Origin: Klebsormidium nitens
Lineage: Eukaryota; Streptophyta; Klebsormidiophyceae; Klebsormidiales; Klebsormidiaceae
Assembly (NCBI GenBank): GCA_000708835.1
Contig: DF237146.1
Span: forward strand, 62,001 to 126,000
Length of the DNA stretch: 64,000 bases
Reading direction: 5' to 3'
The notes under the pieces are model-generated. The model was given only the letters and a program-made list of their open reading frames with translations, did no database searches and was not told the DNA's origin. Shown in pieces: positions 34,501-46,520 of this stretch. The first letter of the stretch is position 1. The number at the start of each line of letters is the position of its first letter. The translations under genes and the position numbers were made by a program.

Positions 34501-37500
34501 GCCAAATTTGAGAGAGTTTGTGGTATTATACGAACCCAGAAACCACGTCACTCTGTCAGGAGCTCCAAGGAAGTGGGTCGAGAAGGAAAGACAGGGGTCT
34601 CGAGTCGGAGTCTTGAATGATGAAAGTGCCTAGGCTTTGGGTTAAAGAGCGGCGCAAAAGCTCGACTCTACGCTCAACAGAGCCATCCGCGTTTCACAAG
34701 ACCGTGTGGTCTGTGCTCGTTGTAAGGGCGTCAACCCACATCCAGGTCCGCTGAAAACTGTCTTCTCCACAGTCATAACATGCAGTTCGAATGTCCGAAC
34801 GCGCGCGCTCCTTTCTCCTTCGCGAGCTCGGCCGCCAGGTCTGTAGATCGAAGGAAAAGCGCGGCTCAGCCGACTCTCGCATGAGCTCTCTGTTACTAGG
34901 CCTGAGCCGGAGCAGATGCGAAGAGCATCCAAACGTTGCGCTTTCACTAAATCAGCTTTCAACAGATTCAGAATGTAAAGCCGCTGGAAGTAAACACGTT
35001 CCTTTCACCTCTGCCGTCCGCAGGTGGGCGATGCCAGCCGCGGCGCTATTTCGAACGTCCGGAGCGTGACGCTCCCGTCGCAGGGCTTCCCGTTCGTTAT
35101 GGGCGTCACGGCTGACGTCGGCCAGACCATCTACAGTGAGCAGACCATCCAAGGACTGCAGGTGAGGTTGCCGGTCATATCAAAGAATTTCGGCTGGTCA
35201 CAAAGTTTATGTGTGGATCAATGTCCTGCATGCTTACTAATGAAGAGTGCGGGCAGCAGGGCGGTCAGCTCGAAAGTCGGTGTTGAGCGCGGTAAACGTA
35301 CTTTCTTGCAATCAAATGGTTTGCCAAGTCGCCGGGGTTTTGGTTGACCTGAAACGATTTTGCGATTTCTGGAAAGTGAGCATAACCTGTTTCCGTTTTC
35401 TCTCGCGTCCTGCTGCCTTGAGTCCTCACCAGATTGCAAGATCCAATGCAACTATTGAACTCGGGCTTACTGGATAAGGGCGAGCTGCGGTTGCCATCTA
35501 CCGGTCAATCTGAGTCTTCAGAGCTTACCGGTCAATCTGACTTTTCAGAGCTTATGGTGTCAAGAGGTTGGACCGTTCCCGGTTAATCTAGTCGACGCTG
35601 ATCTGATGGTCTTAGCGACTGCGCTTCACTATGGGACAGGGCATTGCTTATGAGGAAGGGGTTGAAACTTAACGAGTCAACGGAAAGGCGGACTTGCGGA
35701 GTGTGTTCCGCTAGGACCGGTGGGCTGTCTTTACTGTTAGCACCAGATTAGCTCTGTGCGGATTGAAAACCGTCCCTCCTTTGTGTCTTAGGGACTGGGC
35801 GCACAAGCAATTGTCGTGGCTGGAGACCTTGCCTATGCCGATGGTGAGCTCGAACGTTTGGGGTTCAGAAGTCGGGGTTCAGTAGCACGAGCTCCTAGAT
35901 ACGTGTATGGTATTGAGGAAATTTAGCGGTTAAGGAAAACCTTGGTGTTTAAGAAACACCAGGGTTCGCGATCGTTGGCGCTGTAACGGAGACCGTCGGC
36001 TTCAATCTAGTAGAGTCAGCGGGAATGAGCAGGACCGTCTTCAGCAGAAGGACGTCTCATCGAATCGTGCACTCGATTGACTGCTTATAAGCTGGATGGA
36101 GGTCCTCCAAAAATTGTTGTGGCCGAGCGCTTCAGTAGCGTTGACAAAAAGCGTTGGAAGTTAGCTTTTCTGGCGGTACCATAATGTCCTTAACAGAGAC
36201 GTGTGGGATCAGAACTGCTGTTCAAGAGACAGCCCGACAGCTCTTCCTTCTCCACAAGCCCCCCACGTTACGGATCAGATTGCAGTCCAGTGTTTGGACT
36301 GGAGATCCGGCTGAGCTTTGGAAATTGATAAGGGGATTTAGACGCCCTATGTCTCTTGCAGACTACAACGACATTCAGCGCATCGGATGGCAGCCGCGCC
36401 GGTGGGACATTTGGGAGGTGCTCATGTCTCCGGTCTGCTCCGCCATCCCGTGTATGACCGCCATGGGTGAGGCATCCGGAACCATCCAATTTCTATTTTT
36501 CCGTTTTTGGTCCTACCGGGTCCAATCACGTCCGTTTGATTTCGCTAGAAGTCTCTGACTTTCAAGAAGTCAATACCCGTGCATGACCGCCATGGGTGAG
36601 GCGTCCGAACCCGTCCGATGTCGGGGACCCGTCCCTTTTTCATTGTCTGCGTCCGCTCGATCCGTCCGTTCTGCCGGAGTCGTCCAATTCCGATCGACTC
36701 CGGTTGACTTGCCTCCATAACGTGCATGACCGCTTTGGGTGGAGTATGCGAAACCGTGCGGTTTTAGGGATCACAAGGTTTGAGGTCTCTGGTTTCAAGG
36801 GTTTGGGTTCTTCGAAACCATGTTAACAGCCGTCTTTTCTGGGGACTCGTCCGCTTCCACTCGCGAACTTAGCGAATCTTACCAACTTTTTAAGTGTCTT
36901 TTTTGGTTCCTAATCTTCGTCTAGTCAGGCAGACTCTGGATGCTTCAGGGTTTACCGAGGTGTTCTCTGTGGACCATCTGGTGGATGTGAACCCAAGATG
37001 CGTCGAAACCTGTCACATGCGCTTGAATCGGTCGAAATCATGCTTTGCTCGTCAGACAGTGTTTGAAGTGAGTTTAGAGGAAGTTGACCCATTGTTTCAA
37101 GAGTCCCTTCAGTCTGCGGAGGCAAGTTCCAGGGCGAGACTAACCTGGCAAATTGGTCCTTTGCAGGCAATCATGAGGAGGAGTCGGAGTTCTACTATGG
37201 TGACGACTGTGAGTAGAACAACCGACCCGCTCTAGTTTTTCACGAATGCAATTTCATGCCATTTCATATCAGTCCATGACCTAGACTCGGCGCGTTTCGC
37301 ACCTGAAACCACTCTTGGTTCCAATGCGAGCAGCCATACAGCAGAATGAACAATTCTGCTTTTCTATGGCTTACACTCTTAGACAAAGATGCCCTTGGAC
37401 TTAAGCAAGTTTGGACCTTGTTTAGACGACGAATGACTTACTTGACGTGCCGTGCTTTCTGGCGTTGCAGACGTGCCGACATTCAACTGCGAGACGTCTG

Positions 37501-40500
37501 CGGCCGCCGGAGGCGACGTGCCGCAGTGTGCTCTCAGCTGGAGGTAAGTTTACGTCATCAAAGATGAATTTGACAAATCTGTGAATGCTTTTCAGGACGT
37601 TATCTTGTCATTTCCGATGTCGGGAAAGAAAGTCGACGACTTGGAGGTCGAAACCTCCAAAAGCCGGCGAAGAAGGAGGGGGTAAGTTGGATCTGACAGA
37701 AAGAATAAGCCAGTTATGTTCGCGAATACGATCGAAGGAGCGGAAGTAGCAGACGATTGGCATGCGGCATTCAAGTCTTATCCAACGATCATGGCGCGAT
37801 CTTGCACGCCCAATTCTTGAGTTCGTTACCAAGCTTGATGCGTGCGAAAGCAATGCATTTGAAGATTTTCGACGGCTTAGAGTAACCACGTCGGCCGTTG
37901 TGAATTTCAAAGAAGCGTCGACCATTGATAAGCCTGAAAGATGTTGCAAGGTCGGCATGAACCTCAGAATATTACATTCTAAGCTGCCGCCAAAACTATT
38001 CCGGTTCCGTTGCAGGACCCGTCACCCGGTGGTCCCCGTCCCCTCCATGAACTTCAGCTTCCAACTCCCCGGCGGGGATAAGCTATACTACTCCGTCAAG
38101 ATCGGCCCCGCCCGGTGCCTTTTCGCGTCCTCGTATGCGCAGAGCGCCCCTGGATCCGCCCAGTATAACTTCTTGCAGCAGGAGTTGATCAACTACAAGA
38201 ACAGCCGCCGCGAGAACGGCGCCAACCCGTGAGTGCCCAGTAATCTCTTCCGACGACCTGTTGGTTCTCTTGTTTTCAGCACTAGCAAATTAGGCATTCA
38301 GGTGCGTGAGTGCCCGGTGCTTTCGACCGGATCGGTAAGTCTCCATTTTTACCCCCGCTATTTTTACCAGCAGCAATCCGAGAGTCCCCACCTGAAAACC
38401 TTGAAGTGCCCTTTTCGATCGGGGCGGCCTGTGTGATTTGCCCGGTGAATTATCATGTGTTTCTTCGCTGCATCGCCGTCATTTCGACGCCCGGTGCTCT
38501 GTACCGACTGCTAATTAAGGCCCCCGTGAAGGCGACGCCTCTCCAACCCTCGGTACTTTTCGCCGTCCAACTCCCCCTGCCCTTGCATTTGTGTGCTAAC
38601 TACGTTCCGACATCGGTCGGCTGGCCAGTGCTTTTTAACAGCGCGCCACCAATTACTGCGCGCGCCACTTCCCAAGCGTCTGGTGCCCTCCGCTGACCGA
38701 CTCTGCCGTTGCTTTCCGCGTCTGCTCGCGGGTGGTGGGCTCTCATAGTCCACTCCCCGACTCAGCGATGATTTACCGAGTGCTTCTCTGCCCCTTTCTA
38801 GACACCGGTCCTATTCCAACTCGCACTGTCGCCCGTCGAAAGGTTCTCCATTACAGGATACACGTTTCTTGCAGGTGGCTGATCGTGGTAGTCCACGAGC
38901 CCCAGCTATCATCCACCCCCGGGCAGGCCTCGCAGCTGCAACCGGTCACAACTGTGACTCCTCTTTCACCTTCCTCTGGACGGCCCAGCATATTCCACTA
39001 ACGATTTTGCAAACCCAAAAGTGGACAATTTTCGCAGTTGGCTGATTGTAGTAGTCCACGAGCCCCAGCTATCATCCACCCCCGGGCAGGCCTCGCAGCT
39101 GCAACCGGTCACAACTGTGACTCAGGCCCAGGGCGCGGTTCTTCTCCCCGGGCAGGTCCTCCCGAGCAGTCCGACGTCACCCTACGGCAGCGCCAAGGGG
39201 TACTACTTCTTCAACAACCTGAACGACCTCTTCTACCAGTACGGAGTCCACTTCGTAAGTTTTCAGCAAGGTTGTTTCCGCGTTAGATAGCTCAGCTGTA
39301 CCGCTTGAAATTCAGACGCAAGCCTGGTTGTCGGTCATTTATTAACATTCATTAGCATTTGTGGGCTGTTTTGTTTCGCGAGATCTTGTACGCTGCCGTA
39401 TTATGCATGCCTGTCTTCTTGTTGATGAGCGTTTCGAGTGGGACGACTAGTGCGGTTTAACGATGCGTTGCCGTCTGAACGGTCCAGCAACACGGAAGAT
39501 TCTCGACTTGGTGCTTCGTGCTCTGGTCTTTCTACTTCGTGAATCATTTGGTACAAGGCCCAGCCTTGTGGTGATTATTCCAGAACAGAGGCTTTGCTTG
39601 CTGCCGTTCCGTTGACAACAAACGTTTCAACCCGCAGTTCATCACTGGGCACCAACACGATTACGAGCGGAGCTACCCGGCGAAGGGCTACGATGTAAGC
39701 TGCCCAGTTCTGCAATGATACTTGTTCAGGACCAAAGCTGCGTGCGCTTATGAGGAGTGGTGCCGTTCTATCCGCCCACATGACTGTGCTTTTTCCAAGT
39801 CTTCCTCTCTGGTTTTGTCAGGATTCCGAAGGCGAAGGTGCCACTTTTGGTTGCTAGGCTGCGCCTCTTTTGGGCAGAGTGCCGGTTCTCCTTTCGCCGT
39901 TATTGTATCTCCCTTTGATTAGACGCCCAAGAAGAAGGTGGGGGTAGCTTGGGACCGGCAAAAACCAAGTGCGAGTACCGAGCGCCTTCAAAATCCGGGC
40001 TGCTTTTGGAAGTAAACTGCTCGCGTATCCACCAAATCACCGGCACAACGTTGGTCAGGCACACGCTAAATATCAGTCGGGCTCATGCGCAGCTTATCAT
40101 GACAATATAAAATGCGCGCGTTCATTCCACATTCTCACGCTCTCAACACAGAAGCGCAGGGGGATCGGCTCAAACCATTTCGTCCCAGTCTTGAGGTTGG
40201 ACCACCTTCCTTTGCGATCGAGAGGGCGCCAAAACGACGATTGGTTCCATCAAAATGATCTTTTTCCTTTTCTGCTCAGAACGACAACTGCGGAGCGGTA
40301 ACGCTCGTCGTGGGCGACGCCGGTAACGAGGAGGGCGCGGAGGCCAGCTTCGTGGACCCTCAACCTAGTTGGTCCGCCAAGACGTCTTCGCTGTTCGGCT
40401 ACGGCAAGCTGACGTTCCAGAGCGCATCCGTCGCGCTGTGGCAGTGGATGGCCGACGACGGCTCCGCAATTGTTCAGGTGAGCACTTATGCCCTTTTCAG

Positions 40501-41155
40501 GATTCCTTCTTACTCAGATAATGTAAGTGCAGAGAGGGGATTCGTTGCCACTTGGCTGACGTGTGGATCGTAGACGACGCGTCGGCGATTTATTTCGAGT
40601 ATGGTCGACGTTCAGCCAGTCTCTCTTGCTCTTACACACTGTCAGAAATCCATGGCTCTCATTTTGCCACGTGGCACCGGATGGCATATGACCAGCTGCG
40701 TTGGAATATGGTATCCGAATTTTGGTGGTACAACGTACGCAACGATCGCAACGCAGCAGTGAGCTGGTAACGACGGCTCGGGGACTGGATCGACAGCCTA
40801 CGAAGTGCTTTTCAGAAGGCGCAATCGCAGGAATTGAACGGCATCAGTAATGCAAAGTCACTGTTTTGTCGACAGGATGGAAGCGTATGCTTTTTTAGAC
40901 TCCTTCCGACTGGGAAATCTCGATTCCGTTCATTGCATCTGCTCAAACATGCCATCAGCTGAAATGTGTCCTCTGACAATTGGCTCCGCTTCAAAGACAG
41001 TGTCTGAGCGTGCCGTGTCGAAGTCAGGGCTACGAGTTTCTTGTTGCCGCTCCGCAGTTGCTTTCTATACTTCTCCCATCCTCACGCGGAATGGCCCGCT
41101 TTTGCTGCAGATGACCTTCACGAGGAACGCCGGCTGTCTCAACCAGATGTACTAA
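31582..41155 (+). CDS. Secreted purple acid phosphatase, at least 16 exons
   Basis: Supported exons are 31582..31983, 32578..32672, 33136..33187, 33257..33373, 33874..34040, 34310..34435, 35024..35161, 35792..35843, 36362..36466, 37167..37208, 37471..37543, 38016..38228, 39038..39254, 39638..39694, 40280..40477 and 41111..41155. From 33136 to the stop every phase fits. A signal peptide (MAPTKQLLGLAAVLLLLSV) leads into a Pro/Ala-rich linker, then the N-terminal beta domain (ITFLWATG, FAPGTTVYYK). The dimetal catalytic domain has all five motifs: ADVGQT, GDLAYAD, MGNHEE, VVVHEP, GHQHDYERSYP. The enzyme hydrolyses phosphate esters outside the cell or in the vacuole, typically for phosphate scavenging. 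Two problems remain. The linker needs one base fewer in a C5 run at 31779-31783. Exon 32578-32672 and exon 33136-33187 disagree by one phase, so a small exon between them is probably missed. Confidence 0.85.
35490..35560. repeat. Short tandem repeat in a phosphatase intron
   Basis: Two tandem copies of about 31 bp share TACCGGTCAATCTGA and TCAGAGCTTA, one after the other, within the intron between exons 35024-35161 and 35792-35843. Confidence 0.7.
36446..36760. repeat. Three diverged copies of an exon end plus donor site
   Basis: The end of the phosphatase exon carrying the GNH motif start (ATGACCGCCATGG|GTGAGGC) at about 36448-36488 recurs at about 36576-36616 with few changes. It recurs more weakly at about 36721-36758. 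Spacing is about 130-145 bp. The second copy keeps an intact donor. Confidence 0.7.
38875..38957 (+). repeat. Duplicate first part of the phosphatase exon carrying the VxxH motif
   Basis: 38875-38957 is nearly identical to 39038-39120, the start of the real exon, including the VVVHEP active-site motif; the few substitutions look synonymous. Each copy has its own acceptor in the right phase (TTTCTTGCAG and TTTTCGCAG). The upstream copy has no clear donor and, if included, reads into a stop soon after, at about 38999. Confidence 0.85.
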
Positions 41156-42834
41156 GCTTGCGGCCCTGGGCGTTTAGGTTACTGAGAACACTTTGGAATC
41201 GATTGTTTCTAAGTTGGATTAGTTGCTGGAAGGTTGAAATTACCTCTGGTAAGCACGCAAACATATATTCGTAAGCTGCAAGCGAAGCGCCTGTAACAGG
41301 CGAGCATCCGCGTTGGCACGTCTTTTGAAAACTCAGTAACGAAGTTCGTCATCAATTTGCTCGCGAATAAGAGAAATCATTGCGCCGCGGTTCATTATTC
41401 CTAAGAGAGTTGAGAGAACTTGAAAAGTATTTTGCGTACATGAGAGGTGAAAACAGGTTATAGTATGGAATTAGTCGTGTAAGTGATTTGGAGCTCTGCC
41501 GATTTGAATTGTAGAGATTTTTAAGTCTCTGCGCGTTCGGCGCGTTCACGAGTTGGGCCGTCACCAACGTACTCAACCGTATGTTCCCGAGGGAGAACCA
41601 AAGTCGTTCGTTTCCTTGTTCCGGAAAAGCTGCTCGCATCTAGGGACCATCTGTCACTTGACATGTAGCGCTGAATGTACTTCAGTAGTCAGCCATGCGT
41701 GCGGCAGTGCAGAAAAGAAGGCGCGCATTGAGGCATACACAGTCACTTAGCCATTGCGCGCCATTTGCTGGATGGTCAGACTGTACCTGCGAATGATGGT
41801 CACGACCGTCCTTGATCTAGCTTCGTAAGTTTGATGCACTCGTTCTTTACTTCATCGAGCATGCACGAGCTAGTATACGCGAGTTGCACTCCAGATGCAG
41901 GCTGACGGGCGACTGTTAGCGCTGACTCATCGCTCAGGATTCCACTAGCTGCGCCCCATGCACGGCAACATAATTAATGGGCTGTTGATCGATTTGTTTA
42001 TAAGAAGTATTGGTTAATTTCAGTTGATAGTACATCATTGACGGTGAAACATCTGATTTCCACGAATCAAGCATTGCATAATTGTGGATTGCGAAACGAG
42101 ACTCATGGGCTATCGGTACACATGGCATGCTGAGTCGGGGCACGCGCTGCCGCGCAAGCGCAGTGGTTAGATTGGCTGACCATGCAATCACGCGGAGGCG
42201 GTGAGATAACATTATAGTATCTATATCCAGAAACAAATTCAGAGTCCAACGGCGGCCCCGGCTAGTCAATGAGGTTTGGTGTCGTTTCAGAGAAGAGTCT
42301 AGTAAAGTAGAACGTAGTCAAAGTTGAATGCAAGAGCTGCTTACACTCTCTTGAGTCCGAGCGGCCGGAGGGCAGGCTTGATTTAGCACTGGGCACGAAG
42401 ACTCAATTTTATACCTCCGCTGAAGCCATTATTTCCCAACACTATGCGCCGAAGACCGTGTCTGGTAGCTCTTTTATACACGCAGGTAGGACGTGGATTC
42501 CGCCAGGTTGAACTCATCAGCAATCCCGTCCCAAGATAGGTCAGCACGCTTTAAAGTAGTCTGCTTGTTGCTTGATGAGACGACGGACTTTAATTCGGCC
42601 GACTCCGCGTACCACTGCAGTCTGAGTACGGTACGCCGGGAAACGCAATAAATAGCTCACGGCGTGACATGATTTGGAGACAGATAAACACGTACTCGCT
42701 TAAAATGGAACGAAAGCGAGATCTGCGTCATGTGGAACAGGCAACCTCAGTTGGAACAAACAAGAACTAGGCTGATGCGCTCGTCTTTCCACGGGCGAGT
42801 ATTCTTAATCCGTTACATCTAGGATCGACATAGA
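41156..42834. other. Intergenic region, no gene seen
   Basis: A minus-strand open frame of 111 codons at 41934-42269 has no recognisable domain or promoter. I treat the stretch as 3' flank of the phosphatase and of F-box copy A. Confidence 0.5.
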
Positions 42835-43738
42835 TTAAATAAGTCTTTGTCCTGCTTCCGCAGACGAGACGTCTTCTACTTGACCAACTATGGGGCTGAA
42901 ACCCTGCTTTCCTTCAGGAACACAATACACGGGAACTTTGCAATCTGGAAACTGATACTCGGTTCCTTTGGAGTCCTTGAAGGTTAGGGTGTAGATCCTA
43001 TATATTGGCGTGCACGTCGCGGCCGAGACGTCCCCTTGAATAGTCACGTAAGCGTAGAGTTCTATAGAAAGTCTGTCCTTGACTAAGCGGGTGCCATCAG
43101 CCCCTGGTACTGTCTTCTCCCACTCTTTGAACATCTCACTGTAAGTTGCTCCTAGAAGCTTCTGGCCAAACTCGGTAAAGGCCATGTCTAGAGCCACATG
43201 AGTAACCTCGGTTGATAAATCATCAGGGTCCCCTTCATGGCACGAATGTTCCTCGGGAACAATTTCAGTTTTATGAAACAGCCTCCCTCGAAGCCTGAAA
43301 AGGTACACGTATCGGGCCACATGAATCTTAACATGTCTGGTGGGCTTTGGCGCTCCGCCTCTTGAGAACAATTTCTTACCCGGGAGCAAGAGGCGCTTCT
43401 TGAGTTGTTCAAAACCAAAACGTTTTGTGTTTCGGGTTTGTTCCAAACCCTCCTGGTTTGCCCGCTTCTTCATGACTGGCTCTCACTAACGCTAACTTTT
43501 TGTACCCACCTTGCTCTGCGATCCCCGCGTCAAGCTTTGCCACATCGTCACTCCGGATCGCGCCCATCTCTCTGCGATAGAGCGCCAGAAATTCTTCCCT
43601 CCAGACGGCAGGGTTCTTCTCCGCCATTTCCAAGATACACTTGCAGGCGAAGGTAGCTCGCAGCAAAGACAGAGGGTCCTGCACCGCTAGCTTCTTAAGG
43701 ATGGCCAAGACTGCGTCGCTTGGGAGGCCGGCCTCCAT
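42835..43738 (-). pseudogene. F-box protein copy A, one-base frameshift
   Basis: The start MEAGLPSDAVLAILKKLAVQ and the following LSLLRATFACK form an N-terminal F-box, the motif that binds SKP1 in SCF ubiquitin ligases. EQGGYKKLALVRAS matches the family GGYK(R/Q)L signature. The first frame stops after about 109 codons, while a second frame stays open for a further roughly 190 codons. Comparison with copy I around KH(S/K)..GFEQ shows one extra base in an A4 run (plus-strand T4 at 43423-43426). Removing it would join the frames into a protein of about 300 residues, the family size. It is either a recent pseudogene or a homopolymer error. The C-terminal domain is unknown; target binding is inference. 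Confidence 0.75.
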
Positions 43739-43862
43739 CAGGCTGATGAGAACAAAACCAGAGGAGCTAGCGCGCCAGTGCCTGGTACTACAGCAAAAGT
43801 GTTTACCGAGAGCTGCGCTCGACGCGCTGCGTAAGCCGATGGCATTCGTCTGGCGGCATTGT

Positions 43863-44040
43863 CGCGGCCGCGGCGGTCGCTTGCGACTTTATCATATGGG
43901 CAGCGCAGGCGCGCCGCGCGGCGCGTGGCCGCGTTTACTTTCAAATCACACCGCGCAGTGTTCCTTGTTGACGCGGCCGCGGATGCTTTCATCGCGGAAC
44001 CGCGGCCGCGCCGCACGGCCGGCCCAAAGGCCAAAGCCCG
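43863..44040 (-). promoter_or_regulatory. GCGGCCGC-rich island upstream of F-box A
   Basis: Three GCGGCCGC octamers (43864, 43973, 44002) lie in a strongly GC/CpG-rich stretch 125-300 bp upstream of the minus-strand ATG at 43738. Confidence 0.6.
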
Positions 44041-44856
44041 ACGACGCCGTTTGTGCCAGTGACTATTCCCAAGGGAATGAACTTTAGCATTCCTTTCTTT
44101 ATTCTAGTGAAACGTCCAACGTCAGATGGATGGACGGTTTGGGGCAAGGACGGTCAGGGTTCGCTCTTCTGATGCCGCACTTCTCGGGTTGCGGCATAGG
44201 GGCGCTTATACGCAGAGGTTGCGTATAAGCAGATGAACACCTTCGGTGAGCGAACCGTGACGTCACCGCTGGACGTTTCTTTGAAAGCCGTTGATACTTT
44301 CTTGATTCAAGGGACAGGATGATTTTTGCGGACGACTCATGCCTGCCGTTGATCAAAATAAAACCAATCTGTATGGTCGAGAGATGGTTCGTGAAATAGT
44401 GGTGAGTCACTGACTAGCGCCTGAACAAAGCGTTGGTACTGTCACAATTGCAATTGTTTAGTTGATAAGGATGGCGCACGCTAAGAGCGCTTTTCAGCCA
44501 TGGAAGAAAGCGAGATACCAGGCAGTGGGCTCTTCTAGTGATGTGCCCTCTCTGGCGCTGGAGGTTTCCACTCCTCCTTTTCAGGGCTATGACCGGAGGT
44601 GAGTCTTGTTTCATTCTTTGCTTGGTGATGAGGGAGGTGGGTGGGAAGAAAGAAAAATGGCGCCCTCTTAGCAGCGCCGAGACGCGCTGCTGCTGCCGCC
44701 TCAACTCACAGTGAAGTGAAGAAGATTCGACTGCAACTGAGGTTTTGTTCACAATCTTGCTGAGGCTGCCGCCTAGTCAGCAAGTTTCGATTTCGAAGAG
44801 GCCAAACCCTGAGGGGAGGGTTTGGCCGCCGCGGTCGCGCGCGATTCGCACAGGGT
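44041..44856. other. Spacer between F-box copies A and B
   Basis: No convincing gene. A minus-strand 112-codon frame at 44414-44752 lacks any domain. A single GGGTTTAGGG telobox-like motif occurs at about 44854. Confidence 0.45.
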
Positions 44857-45570
44857 TTAGGGCTTTGCCCGGCAGTCTGGTGCCTTAAGGCTTCTCGAGC
44901 ATCTGATGGCCGTCCACAGATCGGACGGACGGCCCGCATTCCTTAGGTAGAGGTCCCGCCGGCCGTTTCTGTCACAAACAAAACCTCCGACGTGGCCGGG
45001 CCGGGTCCGAGCAATCCCCCTTGCAATCGCCTGGAAATCTACAGAGTGCACCGGCTGAAGCGAAACGCCCAAGAAGGTTGTGTTGGGGAAAATCGAGTTC
45101 GCAACACTGTCCGCAACTTTGTTCTGGGGGTAGATGCCCCACAGCCAAAGGCTCCCCCGCAAGCGAACAAACGTTATGACCACCCCCCCGGACATGAGCC
45201 GTGACCGAAAGCAGCAAACAGCGCATCTAGACTCCAGCACAGCGGCTTCCACCCCCTGGCTTTGTTCAACTAGCTTTTTTTTCCGTGCCGCACAACATCG
45301 AGCCGCCAACAGTCGTTTGTAACCACCCAGAGCTTCTACCGCTGCATCAAGCTTGGCGACCTGTTCTGGGTGATAAGTTTCGGATTCCGAGTCGCCTTGC
45401 ATATCCTCTGAGACATTGCGAAAGAAGGCTTCCTTCCAGATTCCTGTATTCTCCGCCGCCGCGCGGTGCAGGGGCGCCAAAGCGCACGTGCTCCGCAGCA
45501 AGAACAGGGGATCCAGAGCAGCCAGCTTGCGAAGGATGATCAGGATTATGTCTTGCGGAAGGCGCTCCAT
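44857..45570 (-). CDS. F-box protein copy B, 237 aa
   Basis: The F-box covers residues 1-45 (MERLPQDIILIILRKLAALD, FLLRSTCALAPLHRAAAEN, IWKEAFF), and ALGGYKRLLAARCCAARKK carries the family signature. It is closest to copy C, sharing FRSRL(M/F)SGG and LWLWGIYP-like motifs. After about residue 195 the similarity to C fades, and the protein ends about 70 residues earlier, so the C-terminus is probably truncated or replaced. The likely role is substrate adaptor in an SCF E3 ligase, from the F-box. It shares a GC island with the divergent relic D. Confidence 0.7.
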   Translation of the reverse strand: MERLPQDIILIILRKLAALDPLFLLRSTCALAPLHRAAAENTGIWKEAFFRNVSEDMQGDSESETYHPEQVAKLDAAVEALGGYKRLLAARCCAARKKKLVEQSQGVEAAVLESRCAVCCFRSRLMSGGVVITFVRLRGSLWLWGIYPQNKVADSVANSIFPNTTFLGVSLQPVHSVDFQAIARGIARTRPGHVGGFVCDRNGRRDLYLRNAGRPSDLWTAIRCSRSLKAPDCRAKP

Positions 45571-45631
45571 GCCTGCGTTTGAACGACTGCCAGATAAACT
45601 CCACCCACTGGGCTGAAGGCCGAGTCTCAGT

Positions 45632-45870
45632 GCGGCCGCGGGTCCGCAACGCGGCGGCTCGGCGGCCGCGTGTCCAACCGCCGGGCGTGCTTGCTGCCCC
45701 GGTCGGGGTTTATGATGCGAAGTGTCCGCACCAGCGGCCGCAAGTCACGTGCGCGGCCGGGTCCGCGCTCGTGGTGGTCCGCGGCCGCCTAACGCGTTGC
45801 GGCCCTGCGCCACCCGGCCGCGCGATCGACCACGGCGCACGCGCGGCGGGCCACGGCGCGCTTACAAGCA
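45632..45870. promoter_or_regulatory. GCGGCCGC-rich island between divergent F-box B and relic D
   Basis: Four octamers (45632, 45662, 45734, 45781) lie in a stretch dominated by CpG. It ends about 60 bp from B's ATG and about 30 bp from D's ATG, so it can serve both directions. Confidence 0.65.
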
Positions 45871-45902
45871 CGCAGAAGTGAAAGAGGGCAGGAAGGGCGG
45901 AC

Positions 45903-46520
45903 ATGGAAGCTCTTTCTGGCGACGTGAATCTGATGGTCCTGCGCAAGCTAGCGCCGCAAGACTCTTCGTCCCTCTCTATGCAAGCAATTTGTGCCTGCCA
46001 TTCAATTTATTCAGAAGGGCGAAAAAAGACCCGGCGTCTCAAAGGAAGCGTCCTTTGGAACAGCGGGGATAGCCTGAGCCCAGCAACGACGAGAGCGCGT
46101 TAAAGCGCACTTCAGCTCCTGTGGTGGATATAAGCGACTGGTCGAGGCGCGGTGTGAAGATTGTAATCGTTGGAAACCTGACTCAATCTGAAGAACGCGA
46201 AGCGCTCGCCAAATAAGGTGCTCTCGTCAACTTTGAAAGCAGTACTAGAAAGGCTGGTCATTCTGCGAGACGGAGGGAGATTGCTTCTGTGGCGCCTAGT
46301 CTTAACCCGAGAGCAGATGCTGCCCTGCCACCGGCGTCAGCTGGGCGATTTCGCGGGCCGTTGGGGACCAGATTCTACTTTGCCGACTTACTTCTGATCA
46401 CATCTCCGCTTGGGCAAGTCCTTTAGAGACAAGGGCGTTCGGTCTTCTCAGATGTCATTGGAAGCGGACGCGTCGAGCGGAATCGTTTTCTTTTTTGAAC
46501 GCTACAGCTTCGTGCAGGCA
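45903..46520 (+). pseudogene. F-box relic D
   Basis: It begins MEALSGDVNLMVLRKLAPQD followed by a degraded F-box. After a shift it shows GGYKRLVEAR at about 46128-46160, then after further shifts VILRDGGRLLLWRL at about 46260-46303. That order is the same as in intact copies F and H. Several frameshifts and stops break it, so no protein of family size is possible. Confidence 0.7.

Noticed and set aside
41934-42269. 111-codon minus-strand open frame
   Set aside because: No homology-like motif, no promoter island and no splice partner.
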